Shown here one piece after another: positions 37,066 through 45,678 of a stretch of DNA of 64,000 bases. Source of the stretch: Gemmatimonadaceae bacterium (GTDB lineage: Bacteria; Gemmatimonadota; Gemmatimonadetes; Gemmatimonadales; Gemmatimonadaceae); the NCBI GenBank assembly GCA_036496605.1, contig DASXKV010000035.1, forward strand, positions 62,001-126,000. Direction: 5' to 3'. The notes beneath the pieces were generated by a model. That model made no database searches. It was not told where the DNA came from and worked only from the letters and a program-made list of their open reading frames with translations. Each line of letters opens with the position of its first letter. Position 1 is the first letter of the stretch. A program made the position numbers and the translations under genes.

Positions 37066-37979
37066 TGTACGAGTATGTTCAACTCGCGCGATCGGCAGCT
37101 CGGCTTGGTGCCGTCGCCATGATCACCCTCGCACCTGTCCGCCCTGCAGTCGCCCAGCCCGCGACTCGCGATTGGACAGCGGTCGAACAGGCACTCGGGC
37201 GACGCGGCGCTAGCCAGCCCGGTGGCGTGATGCGCTTCGGATTCCCGCGCAGCGATCTCCACGTGTCCATCGGGGATCTGCAGTTGCTGCCTGCCTTCGC
37301 GCTCGGCGGTTGGGTCGCGTTCCTGCCCGACGGATCAGCAACAATGATCATGGGCGACCTCGTTCTCACCGAAGGCGAGGTGAACACGGTGGTCGACAAG
37401 CTGCGCACGGGTGGGATCGACGTGACGGCGGTGCACAATCACCTCGTCAATGAATCGCCGCACGTTCTCTACGCGCACATTCACGGACACGGCGACGCCG
37501 CTCGCCTCGCCGAGACGGTGCATGCCGCGCTGGCAACGACAGGGACGCCCCTTGGACAGCCGCCAGCGGTGATGGCGGTGCGGATCGATCTCGACACCGC
37601 CGCAATCGCGAAGATTCTCGGTGCGAGCGGCCGTGTGAATGGCGGCGCGTATCAGGTGAGCGTGCCTCGCCAGCGACCGATTACCGAGGGAGGGAAGACA
37701 CTGCCGCCATCGATGGGCGTCGCAACCGCGATCAATTTTCAACCAACTGGTGGCAACAAAGCCGCAGTGACCGGCGACTTCGTCATGATCGCGTCCGAGG
37801 TACCGCGCGTGCAGCAGGCGCTGCGGCAGAATCACATCGAGATTACGGCGTTGCACAGCCACATGCTCGCCGAGGAGCCGCGGTTGTTCTTCATGCACTT
37901 CTGGGCAATCGATGACGCATCAGCGCTGGCGCGCGGGCTGCGGGCAGCTCTCGATCAGATGGCAGTGAAGCACTCTTGA
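37065..37979 (+). CDS. DUF1259 protein, exported
   Basis: A 304-residue exported protein with signal peptide ending near AVAQ (residue 31). Two DUF1259-like repeats follow, each with a VMRFGFPRSDLHVSIG or GGAYQVSVPRQRPI strand and a HNHLVNESPHVLYAHIHGHG or LHSHMLAEEPRLFFMHFWAI motif, the paired His clusters suggesting metal binding. AAGAGGAAAC precedes ATG 37065. Coupling to an ATL gene is unexpected, and functional linkage is not evident from the sequence. Function unknown. Confidence 0.82.
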   Translation: MYEYVQLARSAARLGAVAMITLAPVRPAVAQPATRDWTAVEQALGRRGASQPGGVMRFGFPRSDLHVSIGDLQLLPAFALGGWVAFLPDGSATMIMGDLVLTEGEVNTVVDKLRTGGIDVTAVHNHLVNESPHVLYAHIHGHGDAARLAETVHAALATTGTPLGQPPAVMAVRIDLDTAAIAKILGASGRVNGGAYQVSVPRQRPITEGGKTLPPSMGVATAINFQPTGGNKAAVTGDFVMIASEVPRVQQALRQNHIEITALHSHMLAEEPRLFFMHFWAIDDASALARGLRAALDQMAVKHS

Positions 37980-37983
37980 TGCC

Positions 37984-38001
37984 GAACGCCTAACGGCGTT
38001 C
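37984..38001. terminator. Hairpin between convergent genes containing the GCCTAACG word
   Basis: GAACGCC pairs with GGCGTTC around a TAAC loop: a 7-bp stem in an 18-base element. It lies between the DUF1259 gene and the convergent hydrolase, so it can end both transcripts. It has no T-tract. The loop is the centre of a GCCTAACG word. Confidence 0.45.
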
Positions 38002-38680
38002 AGGTCCCGCGCGCGGCGTAGGTCTCGATCCACGCCGCCGCGTGGCGCGCGACCTCGTCGAGCGCGCCGGGCTCCTCGAACAGGTGGGTCGCGCCCGGAA
38101 CGACCTCCAATCGAGCCGTCGCGCGCAGCTGCGCCAGTGCCTCGCGATTCAACTCGATCACCGGCTCGTCGTTTCCGCCGACGATGAGCAGCGTCGGCGC
38201 CTGTACGCGATTCAGTGCCTCGCCGGCGAGATCGGGCCGGCCGCCCCTCGAGACGACGGCGGCGACGCGCACTGGAATCTCCGCGGCGGCCGCGAGGGCC
38301 GCGCCGCCACCCGTGCTCGCGCCAAAGATCGCGAGCGGCAGCTTTCCGGTCGCCGGCTCCTGCGCGAGCCATTCCGCGGCGCCGATGAGTCGCTCGGCGA
38401 GCAGTCCAATGTCAAATCGATATTCACCGGTGTGAATATCGAGTGCTTCCTCGTTAGGTGTCAGCAGATCGATCAGCAGCGTCGCAAAGCCGCGCTCGCG
38501 CAACAGGGCGGCAACGTGCCTGTTACGTGAGCTGAATCGACTGCTGCCGCTCCCGTGCGCGAACAACACGACGGCACGCGCATGCGGAGGAATACTCAGA
38601 TCGCCATCGAGTGTCACGCGTCCCGCTGGCACCTGGATGGCACGCTCGTCCGCTGTCAGGGTCGCCGCTGTTTGGGTCAT
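38000..38680 (-). CDS. Alpha/beta hydrolase (dienelactone-hydrolase-like)
   Basis: A 226-residue alpha/beta hydrolase. Nucleophile Ser in IFGASTGGGAALAAA, the oxyanion AHGSGSSRFSSRN segment, acid GNDEPV, and His in PGATHLFEEPGAL make a full triad. Proteins like this occur paired with phosphoribosyltransferases, as here: the two genes are separated by 15 bases on the same strand. Substrate unknown. Confidence 0.88.
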   Translation of the reverse strand: MTQTAATLTADERAIQVPAGRVTLDGDLSIPPHARAVVLFAHGSGSSRFSSRNRHVAALLRERGFATLLIDLLTPNEEALDIHTGEYRFDIGLLAERLIGAAEWLAQEPATGKLPLAIFGASTGGGAALAAAAEIPVRVAAVVSRGGRPDLAGEALNRVQAPTLLIVGGNDEPVIELNREALAQLRATARLEVVPGATHLFEEPGALDEVARHAAAWIETYAARGT

Positions 38681-38695
38681 CGTCGTCCTCGCGTC

Positions 38696-39358
38696 TTATC
38701 GCGGCGGGGCCGTCCGTTCGGCCGCGCGCTCCAGGAGATCGTGAACTTCCTCATCTTCGGTCTGTTCGAAGTCCTCATACCAGAGACCAACGGCGTAGAA
38801 GGGCTCCGGCGTATCGAGACACACGACGTCGTCGGCGAGCTTGGCAATGGCTCCGCACGTCTCCGGTGCGCCCACGGGCGCCGCGACGACGATCTCGCGC
38901 GGGCCTTCGGCGCGTAACGCAGCAATTGCCGCGCGCATCGTCGAACCGGTCGCCAGGCCATCGTCGACAAGTATCGCCACACGACCTGTAACCGACGGAA
39001 ACGGACGATCGTCGCGGTAGAGCCGCTCTCGGCGCTCGAGCTCGCGGCGCTCGCGCTCGGTGATTCGATCCAGCGCGTCCGCGTCCACGCCGTACGCACG
39101 GAGCACGGATTCGTCGACGACGCGTACCCCGCCGCTCGCGATCGCGCCGATTCCGAATTCCTCGTGGCCCGGCAGACCCAATTTTCTCACGACGAAGACG
39201 TCGAGGGGCGCATCGAGTGCCATCGCGATCTCGAAGGCGACAGGTACGCCCCCGCGCGGCAGGCCGAGCACGAGTACGTCACCTCGTCCCGCGTATTGCG
39301 TGAGTTCGGCAGCCAGCAGTCGCCCCGCCTCGGAGCGGTTCAGAAAGCGCTCAGCCAT
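38696..39358 (-). CDS. Phosphoribosyltransferase-domain protein
   Basis: A 220-residue type-I phosphoribosyltransferase with the PRPP-binding motif VAILVDDGLATGSTMRAA. GLPRGGVPVAFEIA at the front and REIVVAAPVGAPETC at the end are typical of a family often co-encoded with or fused to a dienelactone hydrolase. The acceptor base is unknown. The middle (RITERERRELERRERLYRDD) is a charged helix. ATG 39358 begins MAERFLNRSEA. Confidence 0.88.
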   Translation of the reverse strand: MAERFLNRSEAGRLLAAELTQYAGRGDVLVLGLPRGGVPVAFEIAMALDAPLDVFVVRKLGLPGHEEFGIGAIASGGVRVVDESVLRAYGVDADALDRITERERRELERRERLYRDDRPFPSVTGRVAILVDDGLATGSTMRAAIAALRAEGPREIVVAAPVGAPETCGAIAKLADDVVCLDTPEPFYAVGLWYEDFEQTEDEEVHDLLERAAERTAPPR

Positions 39359-39571
39359 GACATCAGCATTTGGGTTCGACCTGACTTTGGCAGAGCACAG
39401 CCTACGCCATTCAGTGCGCCAAGTCGATAAGCCATAGTCCGGCCCTCGGTCAGCAAGTCTCGGACGAGCTTCAGGACGATACCCGACACCCCCTCTAGCC
39501 GTCTCTACCTAGGTTGACCCCGTGGGCCGGCATTCGGCCGGCCATCGGGTGCCTTGCCGCACCCGCAGCGA

Positions 39572-40423
39572 ATGCCGATGACCAACGTCAGCACCCTCCT
39601 CCCTGATGCAGCGCTCGGACGAGCCCGTCGGATTCCGACGGCCCGGGCGCTCGCGACATTGGGGAGGGTGACGCGTCAGGGCGTCGAGGCCGTTGGTGGC
39701 AGTGCGCGCTTCGCGGCACGGACGATGGGAGCGATTCGCGACGTTCGCACGTGGGGTCCCGCCGCGACGCTGCACATGCGCCGGCTCGGCGTCGACTCCC
39801 TGCCGATCGGTGTTTTCATCGCCGTGTTCACCGGAATCGTACTCGCTTTGCTCGCGAGCTACTCCTTCAGCGGCGCCGTACCGATGTACTTCGTCGGGAC
39901 GCTCGTTGAGAAAACAATAACCATGGAGCTTGCGCCCGTGCTCACGGGACTCGCGCTCGCAGGGCGCGTGGGCGCGAACATCGCCGCTGAATTGGGGACG
40001 ATGCGCGTCACCGAACAGATCGACGCACTGGAGACACTGGGCTACGATCCGCATTCGTATCTTGTCGTCCCGCGCGTCCTCGCAGGAACTATCATGTTCC
40101 CCGTCGTCGTAGGTGCAGCGATGCTTGCGGGCGTTGCATCGGGCTGGCTCGCGTCGGTCGCGTTGCTCGATCTGTCGTCCGCCGATTTCGTTCAGGGACT
40201 TCGTCTCTTCTTCTCTGGCTTTGACGTTCGATATGGCCTGGTGAAGGCCGCGAGCTTCGGATTCATCGTGACACTCATCGGCTCGATCCGCGGATTGCGG
40301 GCCGCTGGCGGAGCAGAGGGCGTGGGCCGAGCTGCAACCACTGCGGTGGTGTATTCCGCCGTATTGATTCTCGTGCTCGACGCGTTCTGGGCCGTGACGT
40401 GGCTGCTCGGGAGCCGGCCATGA
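39572..40423 (+). CDS. mlaE: MlaE-family ABC transporter permease
   Basis: A 283-residue permease of the Mla/Mce lipid-transport family, which moves phospholipids between inner and outer membranes. It has the RMGVDSLPIGVFI-like entry, helix GIVLALLASYSFSGAVPMYF, the conserved AGRVGANIAAELGTMRVTEQ IDALETLG coupling loop, and further membrane helices. A hairpin (39546-39565) lies before the start. ATG 39572 or 39578 are both possible. Its TGA overlaps the mlaD ATG. The ATPase MlaF is not encoded here. Confidence 0.93.
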   Translation: MPMTNVSTLLPDAALGRARRIPTARALATLGRVTRQGVEAVGGSARFAARTMGAIRDVRTWGPAATLHMRRLGVDSLPIGVFIAVFTGIVLALLASYSFSGAVPMYFVGTLVEKTITMELAPVLTGLALAGRVGANIAAELGTMRVTEQIDALETLGYDPHSYLVVPRVLAGTIMFPVVVGAAMLAGVASGWLASVALLDLSSADFVQGLRLFFSGFDVRYGLVKAASFGFIVTLIGSIRGLRAAGGAEGVGRAATTAVVYSAVLILVLDAFWAVTWLLGSRP

Positions 40424-41424
40424 GACGCACGAACGATTTTCTCGTCGGCACCATCGTGTTGCTGGTGATCCTCACGCTCACCGGCGCCACCTTCTGGGCG
40501 AAGCAGAGCGACATTGGTGAGCGGCGCGCGAAGGTCGTTGCGCGCTTTCGCGACGTCGGCAACGCGCGGGTCGGTAACGCGGTGGTCATCCGTGGCGTGC
40601 GAGCGGGAACGATCGAGGCGATTGAACTGTCGCGCGGCGGATGGGTGCACGTGCGAATGAGTCTCGATCGCTCGATGACATTGCCGTCGACGCCGGTGGT
40701 ATTGCTCAACGAGTCCAGTTTGTTCGGTGAGTGGCAGGCGACAATCACGCCTCGATCGGCGCTGCCTCACGACGAGACCGTAGAGGCGCAGGTTGCGGAG
40801 TCCTCAGGGGGCGGTGATGTCCTACCGGGGGCGCTCTTGCCCGATATCGCGAAGCTCACCGCCGTCGCGGGTCAGATTGCCGGAGACGTTGCAAATGTCG
40901 CCGGTCGCGTCGAAGTCGCATTCGACGAACGCGCCGCGCGGGAGCTTCGTTCGTCGATTCGGAACTTCGCGGATTTGTCGACGACGCTCTCGAAGACGGT
41001 GCGTACGCATGCCGGCGACCTCGACACCCTCTCGCGCGGACTCCAGTCCGCGGTGGCGTCGCTCAATCGCACGGCAACGAGTGCGGAGCTGATGGCATCG
41101 CGCATCGACAGCTCGTCATCGAGCGGACAGGTCAAGCAGATCGTAGATGACATGTCACACGCGGCCTCGGAGCTCCGGCGCGCCACGGCACAGGTTCGCG
41201 CCATGTCCGAGCAACTCTCGAGGACGCAGAACCGCCTCGATTCCTTCCTGACGAATGGCGACTCGGTGCTGGTGAAGCTCAACACGGGACAGGGATCGTT
41301 AGGTCTCCTTCTCAATGATCCGTCTCTCTACCGCAATAGTGACTCGTTGTTGACGCAACTGCGCGGGCTCGTCACGGAGGTCCGCACGAACCCGAAGAAA
41401 TTCGTGAGCGTGCGGCTCTTCTGA
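40420..41424 (+). CDS. mlaD: MlaD/MCE-domain lipid transport protein
   Basis: A 334-residue protein with one N-terminal membrane helix (FLVGTIVLLVILTLTGATFWA), an MCE domain (VVARFRDVGNARVGNAVVIR, VLLNESSLFGEW) and a long C-terminal helix region (about 150-330) with heptads typical of the periplasmic tunnel of MCE proteins. It ends PKKFVSVRLF. ATG 40420 overlaps the mlaE stop (ATGA). It works with MlaE and an ATPase encoded elsewhere. Confidence 0.92.
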   Translation: MRRTNDFLVGTIVLLVILTLTGATFWAKQSDIGERRAKVVARFRDVGNARVGNAVVIRGVRAGTIEAIELSRGGWVHVRMSLDRSMTLPSTPVVLLNESSLFGEWQATITPRSALPHDETVEAQVAESSGGGDVLPGALLPDIAKLTAVAGQIAGDVANVAGRVEVAFDERAARELRSSIRNFADLSTTLSKTVRTHAGDLDTLSRGLQSAVASLNRTATSAELMASRIDSSSSSGQVKQIVDDMSHAASELRRATAQVRAMSEQLSRTQNRLDSFLTNGDSVLVKLNTGQGSLGLLLNDPSLYRNSDSLLTQLRGLVTEVRTNPKKFVSVRLF

Positions 41425-41447
41425 CACCGGCAGTTTCCAAACCGGTG
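41425..41447. terminator. Hairpin between mlaD and the convergent small gene
   Basis: CACCGG at 41425-41430 pairs with CCGGTG at 41442-41447 around an 11-base loop that includes TTT. It begins one base after the mlaD stop and ends two bases before the stop of the minus-strand membrane peptide, so it could serve both transcripts. Short stem, hence moderate confidence. Confidence 0.4.
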
Positions 41448-41449
41448 GC

Positions 41450-41578
41450 CTATTTGAAGATTCCGAAGTGGCCCAGCAACCACCAGAGGATCACGAAGAT
41501 CAGGACCGTGCTGAAGCAGCCGCCGCCGAGTTTTTTGGCGCCATACCCGGCTGCTACACCGCGCAGAAGTTTGCTCAT
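41450..41578 (-). CDS. 42-aa small membrane protein
   Basis: A short protein, MSKLLRGVAAGYGAKKLGGG then CFSTVLIFVILWWLLGHFGIFK: a basic glycine-rich N-terminus with AAGYGAKKLGGGC and one membrane helix. Small proteins of this exact layout occur in several phyla. ATG 41578 has GACGAG directly upstream, a weak ribosome-binding site. The frame is open to 41734 but the added residues are not protein-like. Role unknown; likely a membrane-associated stress or anchoring peptide. Confidence 0.7.
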   Translation of the reverse strand: MSKLLRGVAAGYGAKKLGGGCFSTVLIFVILWWLLGHFGIFK

Positions 41579-41582
41579 CTCG

Positions 41583-41804
41583 TCAACGTCTCGGCTCGTT
41601 TCGACGGGACGCCAAGTGCAGGCTTCGTACCGACGCCAGCTCAGAGCGCCGCAGGCGGAGCCGCTGCCTAACGAGGGCCGAGTCTGGCAGAGACTGGACG
41701 ACACGCTGTCCGGCCGCAAGCGCGGACGCTGCATCGTCCAGCAACGATGACAGCGAGAACCGTCCGGTTATTGCGGTCGCCGCGCTAACCGATTGCGCGC
41801 GCAC
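41583..41804 (-). CDS. Possible small protein, uncertain
   Basis: A 73-residue frame starting near 41804 (MRAQSVSAATAITGRFSLSS) and ending Arg-rich. It lies four bases upstream of the membrane peptide on the same strand, and its codon usage is only weakly coding-like. A GTTAGG word lies inside it. No domain or ribosome-binding site is seen, so it may be non-coding leader sequence. Confidence 0.28.
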   Translation of the reverse strand: MRAQSVSAATAITGRFSLSSLLDDAASALAAGQRVVQSLPDSALVRQRLRLRRSELASVRSLHLASRRNEPRR

Positions 41805-41933
41805 GCCTTAGCGGCGTGTAACGGGACCGACTCGTGGTGGTCTCGGCTCTGCCTTTGAGTGATTGCGAATGAAGGCGTCATCGCGATCGACACCATGACG
41901 CACACGTCCTCGATCCCTCAGGCTACTCGTCAT

Positions 41934-42566
41934 ATGCGCACCTACATCGTCATCGCTGGTCTCGTTGCAGCAATCGGATCGACGGCTTCGGCTCAAGCGC
42001 CAACGCCGACCGCGAGCGGCACCGCCTTCGAGCTCACGCCATACGCCGGATACATGATCTTCGGCGACTATCTCAAGGGCCCGTTCGGCACGAGCATCTC
42101 GAACGCACCAGGTGCTCTCTACGGCGTTCAGCTCGGCATGAAGATCTATCCGAACGTGTCGTTGCTCGGAAATGTCGGCTACATCAGCTCCGATATCACC
42201 GCCGGAATTCCATTCCTCGGCGGCTACTCGATCGCGCACAGCTCGACGCTGATGTACGACGGTGGCCTGCAGCTGGACCTCCCGCTGACGACGGCGAGTG
42301 GCTTCAGTCTGAAGCCATTTGCTCAGATCGGCGCCGGCGCCATGCACTACAACATCAGCGAGTCTGTCATTCAGACGAACACCACGAATTTTGCAGCGAA
42401 CGTGGGCCTGGGTGCGGACATCGGGCTCGGCCAATCGATGGGTCTTCGCTTGATGGCCAAGGACTACATTGGCAAATTCAACTTCCAGGGCGCTACGGAT
42501 CTCGACGTGCAGGGGCAGACCGCGCAAAACTTTGCGCTGAGCGCCGGATTGCGGTTCAACTTCTAG
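41934..42566 (+). CDS. Outer-membrane beta-barrel protein
   Basis: A 210-residue exported protein with signal peptide MRTYIVIAGLVAAIGSTASA and a C-terminal aromatic strand GLRFNF, the outer-membrane insertion signal. Alternating hydrophobic strands (LYGVQLGMKIY, SLLGNVGYI, TLMYDGGLQLDLPL, GLGADIGLGQSMGLRL) support a small barrel of the OmpA/OmpW size. ATG 41895 is an alternative start. Substrate or partner unknown. Confidence 0.85.
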   Translation: MRTYIVIAGLVAAIGSTASAQAPTPTASGTAFELTPYAGYMIFGDYLKGPFGTSISNAPGALYGVQLGMKIYPNVSLLGNVGYISSDITAGIPFLGGYSIAHSSTLMYDGGLQLDLPLTTASGFSLKPFAQIGAGAMHYNISESVIQTNTTNFAANVGLGADIGLGQSMGLRLMAKDYIGKFNFQGATDLDVQGQTAQNFALSAGLRFNF

Positions 42567-42588
42567 CGACGCGCCCGGAGCGCGCCCA

Positions 42589-42804
42589 ATGCGTCGATTC
42601 TCGGCGAGCGACGGCGCGCTCTGGGATGCAGTGATTGGCCACGAATCGTGGGGTACGTTCGTGGTGCTCTTCACGCCTGTCGTCAGCGGCGATGCGCGCA
42701 AAACGACGATGGCGGAAGAGACGTCGCTCTCCGCGGAGACCGAGCTCGACGCAAAGAGCGACGATGAGCTCAGGGCGCTCCTCGCGGAGTCGAGCCCCTG
42801 GTGA
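42589..42804 (+). CDS. Small conserved protein, unknown function
   Basis: A 71-residue protein (MRRFSASDGALWDAVIGHES, then WGTFVVLFTPVVSG) ending DELRALLAESSPW. It has a beta-hairpin-like first half and an acidic helical second half. Codon bias supports coding, and the pattern recurs as small proteins in related genomes by memory only. GGAGCGCGCCC lies upstream of ATG 42589. No function. Confidence 0.65.
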   Translation: MRRFSASDGALWDAVIGHESWGTFVVLFTPVVSGDARKTTMAEETSLSAETELDAKSDDELRALLAESSPW

Positions 42805-42851
42805 ACGCGACCAGCCTCGATAGCTTGCTGTCGGCAAGTACACGTTGATCA

Positions 42852-43403
42852 ATGCCGACGAAGACAAAATCGAAGAGAATTGTGCGGAGCGGCGCCCGCG
42901 TTTCAACCATGGCGTACCGGCCCTCCCCGCCGCCGCAAAACGACAACGAGTGGTTCGAGCTGCGCGAGTCGTCGATTCAGGGGTTGGGTGCTTTCGCACG
43001 GAAGGATATTCCACGAAGCACGCGACTCATCGAATATACGGGCGAAAAGATCAGCTACGCCGAATCCGATCGCCGGTATCCGGATGAAAAGGATGAGCGG
43101 CACCACACGTTCCTGTTCACCCTGAACGGCAAGTGGATCATCGATGCCGCGTTCGACGGCAACGATGCGCGGTTCATCAATCATTCGTGCAATCCAAACT
43201 GCGACGCGTACATCGAGCGCGGACACATCTGGATCGAGTCAATCAAGCGGATACCGGCGGGTGCCGAGCTGACGTACGACTATCAGTACGAGTACCTGGA
43301 CGAGTATACTGCCGAGGACATCGCGTTCTACGCTTGCCGGTGCGGCGCGCCGAATTGTCGCGGCACCATCGTCGAACCGAAAAAAACGCGACGTAAGCGT
43401 TAG
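42852..43403 (+). CDS. SET-domain protein (lysine methyltransferase-like)
   Basis: A 183-residue protein with a full SET fold: QGLGAFARKDIPRSTRLIEY, the SAM-binding RFINHSCNPNC, the catalytic Tyr in GAELTYDYQYEY, and a post-SET cysteine cluster CRCGAPNCRG binding zinc. Most bacterial SET proteins act on ribosomal or chromatin-like proteins; the target here is unknown. The N-terminal 20 residues are basic. Its stop TAG is within a CGTTAGGC word. Confidence 0.92.
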   Translation: MPTKTKSKRIVRSGARVSTMAYRPSPPPQNDNEWFELRESSIQGLGAFARKDIPRSTRLIEYTGEKISYAESDRRYPDEKDERHHTFLFTLNGKWIIDAAFDGNDARFINHSCNPNCDAYIERGHIWIESIKRIPAGAELTYDYQYEYLDEYTAEDIAFYACRCGAPNCRGTIVEPKKTRRKR

Positions 43404-43433
43404 GCAGATCACCTCCGGGAGATCGTCCAGCCG

Positions 43434-44336
43434 ATGACGCCGTCTGCCTCGCTGCACGCATTGCTCACCGGTGCGATCGATTACGCCGGACTTTTTCCGC
43501 CGGCGACGCTCGACATGCGAGAAGCCGTAACTCGGTACGCAGATTACCGCGGAACGACGGAGGCGTGGGCGCTCGGCCGCTTCGTGCTGCCGCTATCGCG
43601 GGTCGATGAGCTCGCGGCCGCGCAGAGCGCGATTCGCGCGAAGGGGCAAACCTGGCGACTCAGCGTATTGCTCGGCGAGGATTCAGCAGCCGACGCAGCT
43701 CGCATCCGGTCATTCAATGCCGCGCACGCCGGGTCGGCGTTGATCGATTCCGCCGAAGCAAAGCTCGGGGGACCAGCGTCGGCTTCGCGCCAGGCGATTG
43801 CCGCGCTGATGGAACATATGCCATCGTCGCTGCGACTCTTCATCGAGGTGCCATCGAGTGGCGATCTCGCCACCTTCATTGCTCCCATTGCCGCCGCGGA
43901 CGCTTGCGCGAAGATTCGCACCGGCGGAGTAACCTCGGAAGCATTTCCCGATGCCGCGCACATCGCGGACTTCCTCTTATCCTGCGCCGAGCATGATGTT
44001 CGGTTCAAGGCGACTGCCGGTCTTCACCATCCGTTGCGGGGCCGATATCCAGTCACGTACGAGCCGTCGGCGCCCACGGCAATGATGTTTGGCTTTCTGA
44101 ATATGTTCGTCGCGGCGGCGCTGGCCCGGCGACGATCACCACTGGAGGAGATCGTTGCCGCACTCCAGGCGGAGCGGGGAAGTGAGTTCCACTTTGGTGA
44201 TGACGATGTGCGGTGGAAGGACACGCGCGTCACGCGCCAGGAGCTGCTCGAGTCGCATGCGACCTTTGCGCTGTCATTCGGATCATGCTCGTTCGAAGAG
44301 CCGGTCTATGATCTTCGACGACTGGCGCTGCTCTGA
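43434..44336 (+). CDS. Unknown protein coupled to fumarylacetoacetase
   Basis: A 300-residue soluble protein (ALLTGAIDYAGLFPPATLDM, RLFIEVPSS, KIRTGGVTSEAFPD, HHPLRGRYPVTYEPS, ESHATFALSFGSCSFEEPVY). The PPATLDM and GLHHPLRG motifs suggest a TIM-barrel-like metal enzyme, but no family is recalled with certainty. It ends 12 bases before fahA and shares direction, so it probably functions in tyrosine or homogentisate breakdown. No signal peptide. Confidence 0.72.
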   Translation: MTPSASLHALLTGAIDYAGLFPPATLDMREAVTRYADYRGTTEAWALGRFVLPLSRVDELAAAQSAIRAKGQTWRLSVLLGEDSAADAARIRSFNAAHAGSALIDSAEAKLGGPASASRQAIAALMEHMPSSLRLFIEVPSSGDLATFIAPIAAADACAKIRTGGVTSEAFPDAAHIADFLLSCAEHDVRFKATAGLHHPLRGRYPVTYEPSAPTAMMFGFLNMFVAAALARRRSPLEEIVAALQAERGSEFHFGDDDVRWKDTRVTRQELLESHATFALSFGSCSFEEPVYDLRRLALL

Positions 44337-44348
44337 CGCGACGTCGCG

Positions 44349-45674
44349 ATGGCGCTGAACGACACGCATCGGATCGAGCTCGCGTCCTGGGTAGAGTCGG
44401 CACAGACTCCGGGCAGCGACTTCCCGATTCAGAATCTTCCCTTCGGCGTCTTCAAACGCACTGGACGGCACGAACCTGCGCGCGTGGGTGTCGCGATCGG
44501 CGATCAGATAGTCGACGTCGCAACCTGTCTCGATGAAGGTTTGTTGATCGATGCTGCCACGTCGGGTGCGGAGCGCTGCCGCGACAGTCACCTGAACGAC
44601 CTCATGACGTTGGGTCCCGAAGCGATCTCCGGACTCCGGCGAGGCTTGAGCGAGCTTCTTCGCGTCAATTCGGCGGCGTATCGCCGCGATCCTGGCATCG
44701 CGCGTCGGGTGCTCGTGCCGATGTATGAGGCCGAGATGCGACTTCCGGTGCTGATCGGCGACTACACCGACTTTTATGCCTCCATCGATCACGCGCGAAA
44801 TGTCGGGACCATGCTCAGGCCGAACGATCCACTACTGCCGAACTACAAGTACGTCCCGATCGGCTATCACGGGCGAGCGTCGTCGATAGTGGTGAGCGAT
44901 ACTCACGTGCGTCGTCCGACAGGGCAGATCCGCGACGATCCGGAACAGCCACCATCCGTCGCACCAACCAGGCGGCTCGATTACGAGGCGGAGCTGGGCA
45001 TCTTCATGGGGATTGGCAATGCGCTCGGATCGGCGATCCCGATCCTCGACGCGGACCGCCACATCTTTGGCTTTTGTCTTCTGAACGACTGGTCGGCGCG
45101 GGACATCCAGAGCTGGGAATACCAGCCGCTCGGGCCCTTCCTCGCGAAGAGTTTCGCGACGACCATTTCGCCGTGGGTCGTGACGCTAGAGGCACTCGAG
45201 CCATTTCGCGCTCCAGCCTACGTTCGCCCCGACGGCGATCCGCCGCCGCTGCCCTATCTGCTTTGGGACGCCGACCAACGCCGCGGCGGCTTGGACATCA
45301 TAGTCGAGGTTTATCTCGCGACGGCGACGATGCGGCAACGTCGCCAGGATCCGGTGCGGATCAGTCGCGGCCGATTCACCTCGATGTACTGGACGGTCGC
45401 CCAGCTCGTGGCGCACCACACCTCCAATGGCTGCAACTTGCGGCCGGGCGACCTGCTTGGCACCGGCACGATATCCGGCCCCGATCCGGAGAGCCGCGGT
45501 TCGCTCATCGAGCGCACCTGGCGGGGGCGCGATCCAATCAAGCTCCCCAACGGCGAGTCTCGAACGTTTCTTGCCGACGGGGATGAGGTGATCATGCGGG
45601 CGCACTGTGAGCGCCCAGGCTTCGCTCGGATCGGCTTGGGCGACTGTAGCGGTATGGTGGTCCCCGCAGTTTGA
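44349..45674 (+). CDS. fahA: Fumarylacetoacetase
   Basis: Hydrolyses fumarylacetoacetate to fumarate and acetoacetate, the last step of tyrosine degradation. The 441-residue protein has the FAH motifs: YTDFYASIDHARNVG, KYVPIGYHGRASSI, the metal ligands in LDYEAELGIFMG and NDWSARDIQSWEYQPLGPF, and HHTSNGCNLRPGDLLGTGTISG. Length fits (about 420-440). Other tyrosine-pathway genes are not adjacent; the neighbour is the unknown gene above. Confidence 0.97.
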   Translation: MALNDTHRIELASWVESAQTPGSDFPIQNLPFGVFKRTGRHEPARVGVAIGDQIVDVATCLDEGLLIDAATSGAERCRDSHLNDLMTLGPEAISGLRRGLSELLRVNSAAYRRDPGIARRVLVPMYEAEMRLPVLIGDYTDFYASIDHARNVGTMLRPNDPLLPNYKYVPIGYHGRASSIVVSDTHVRRPTGQIRDDPEQPPSVAPTRRLDYEAELGIFMGIGNALGSAIPILDADRHIFGFCLLNDWSARDIQSWEYQPLGPFLAKSFATTISPWVVTLEALEPFRAPAYVRPDGDPPPLPYLLWDADQRRGGLDIIVEVYLATATMRQRRQDPVRISRGRFTSMYWTVAQLVAHHTSNGCNLRPGDLLGTGTISGPDPESRGSLIERTWRGRDPIKLPNGESRTFLADGDEVIMRAHCERPGFARIGLGDCSGMVVPAV

Positions 45675-45678
45675 GTTT

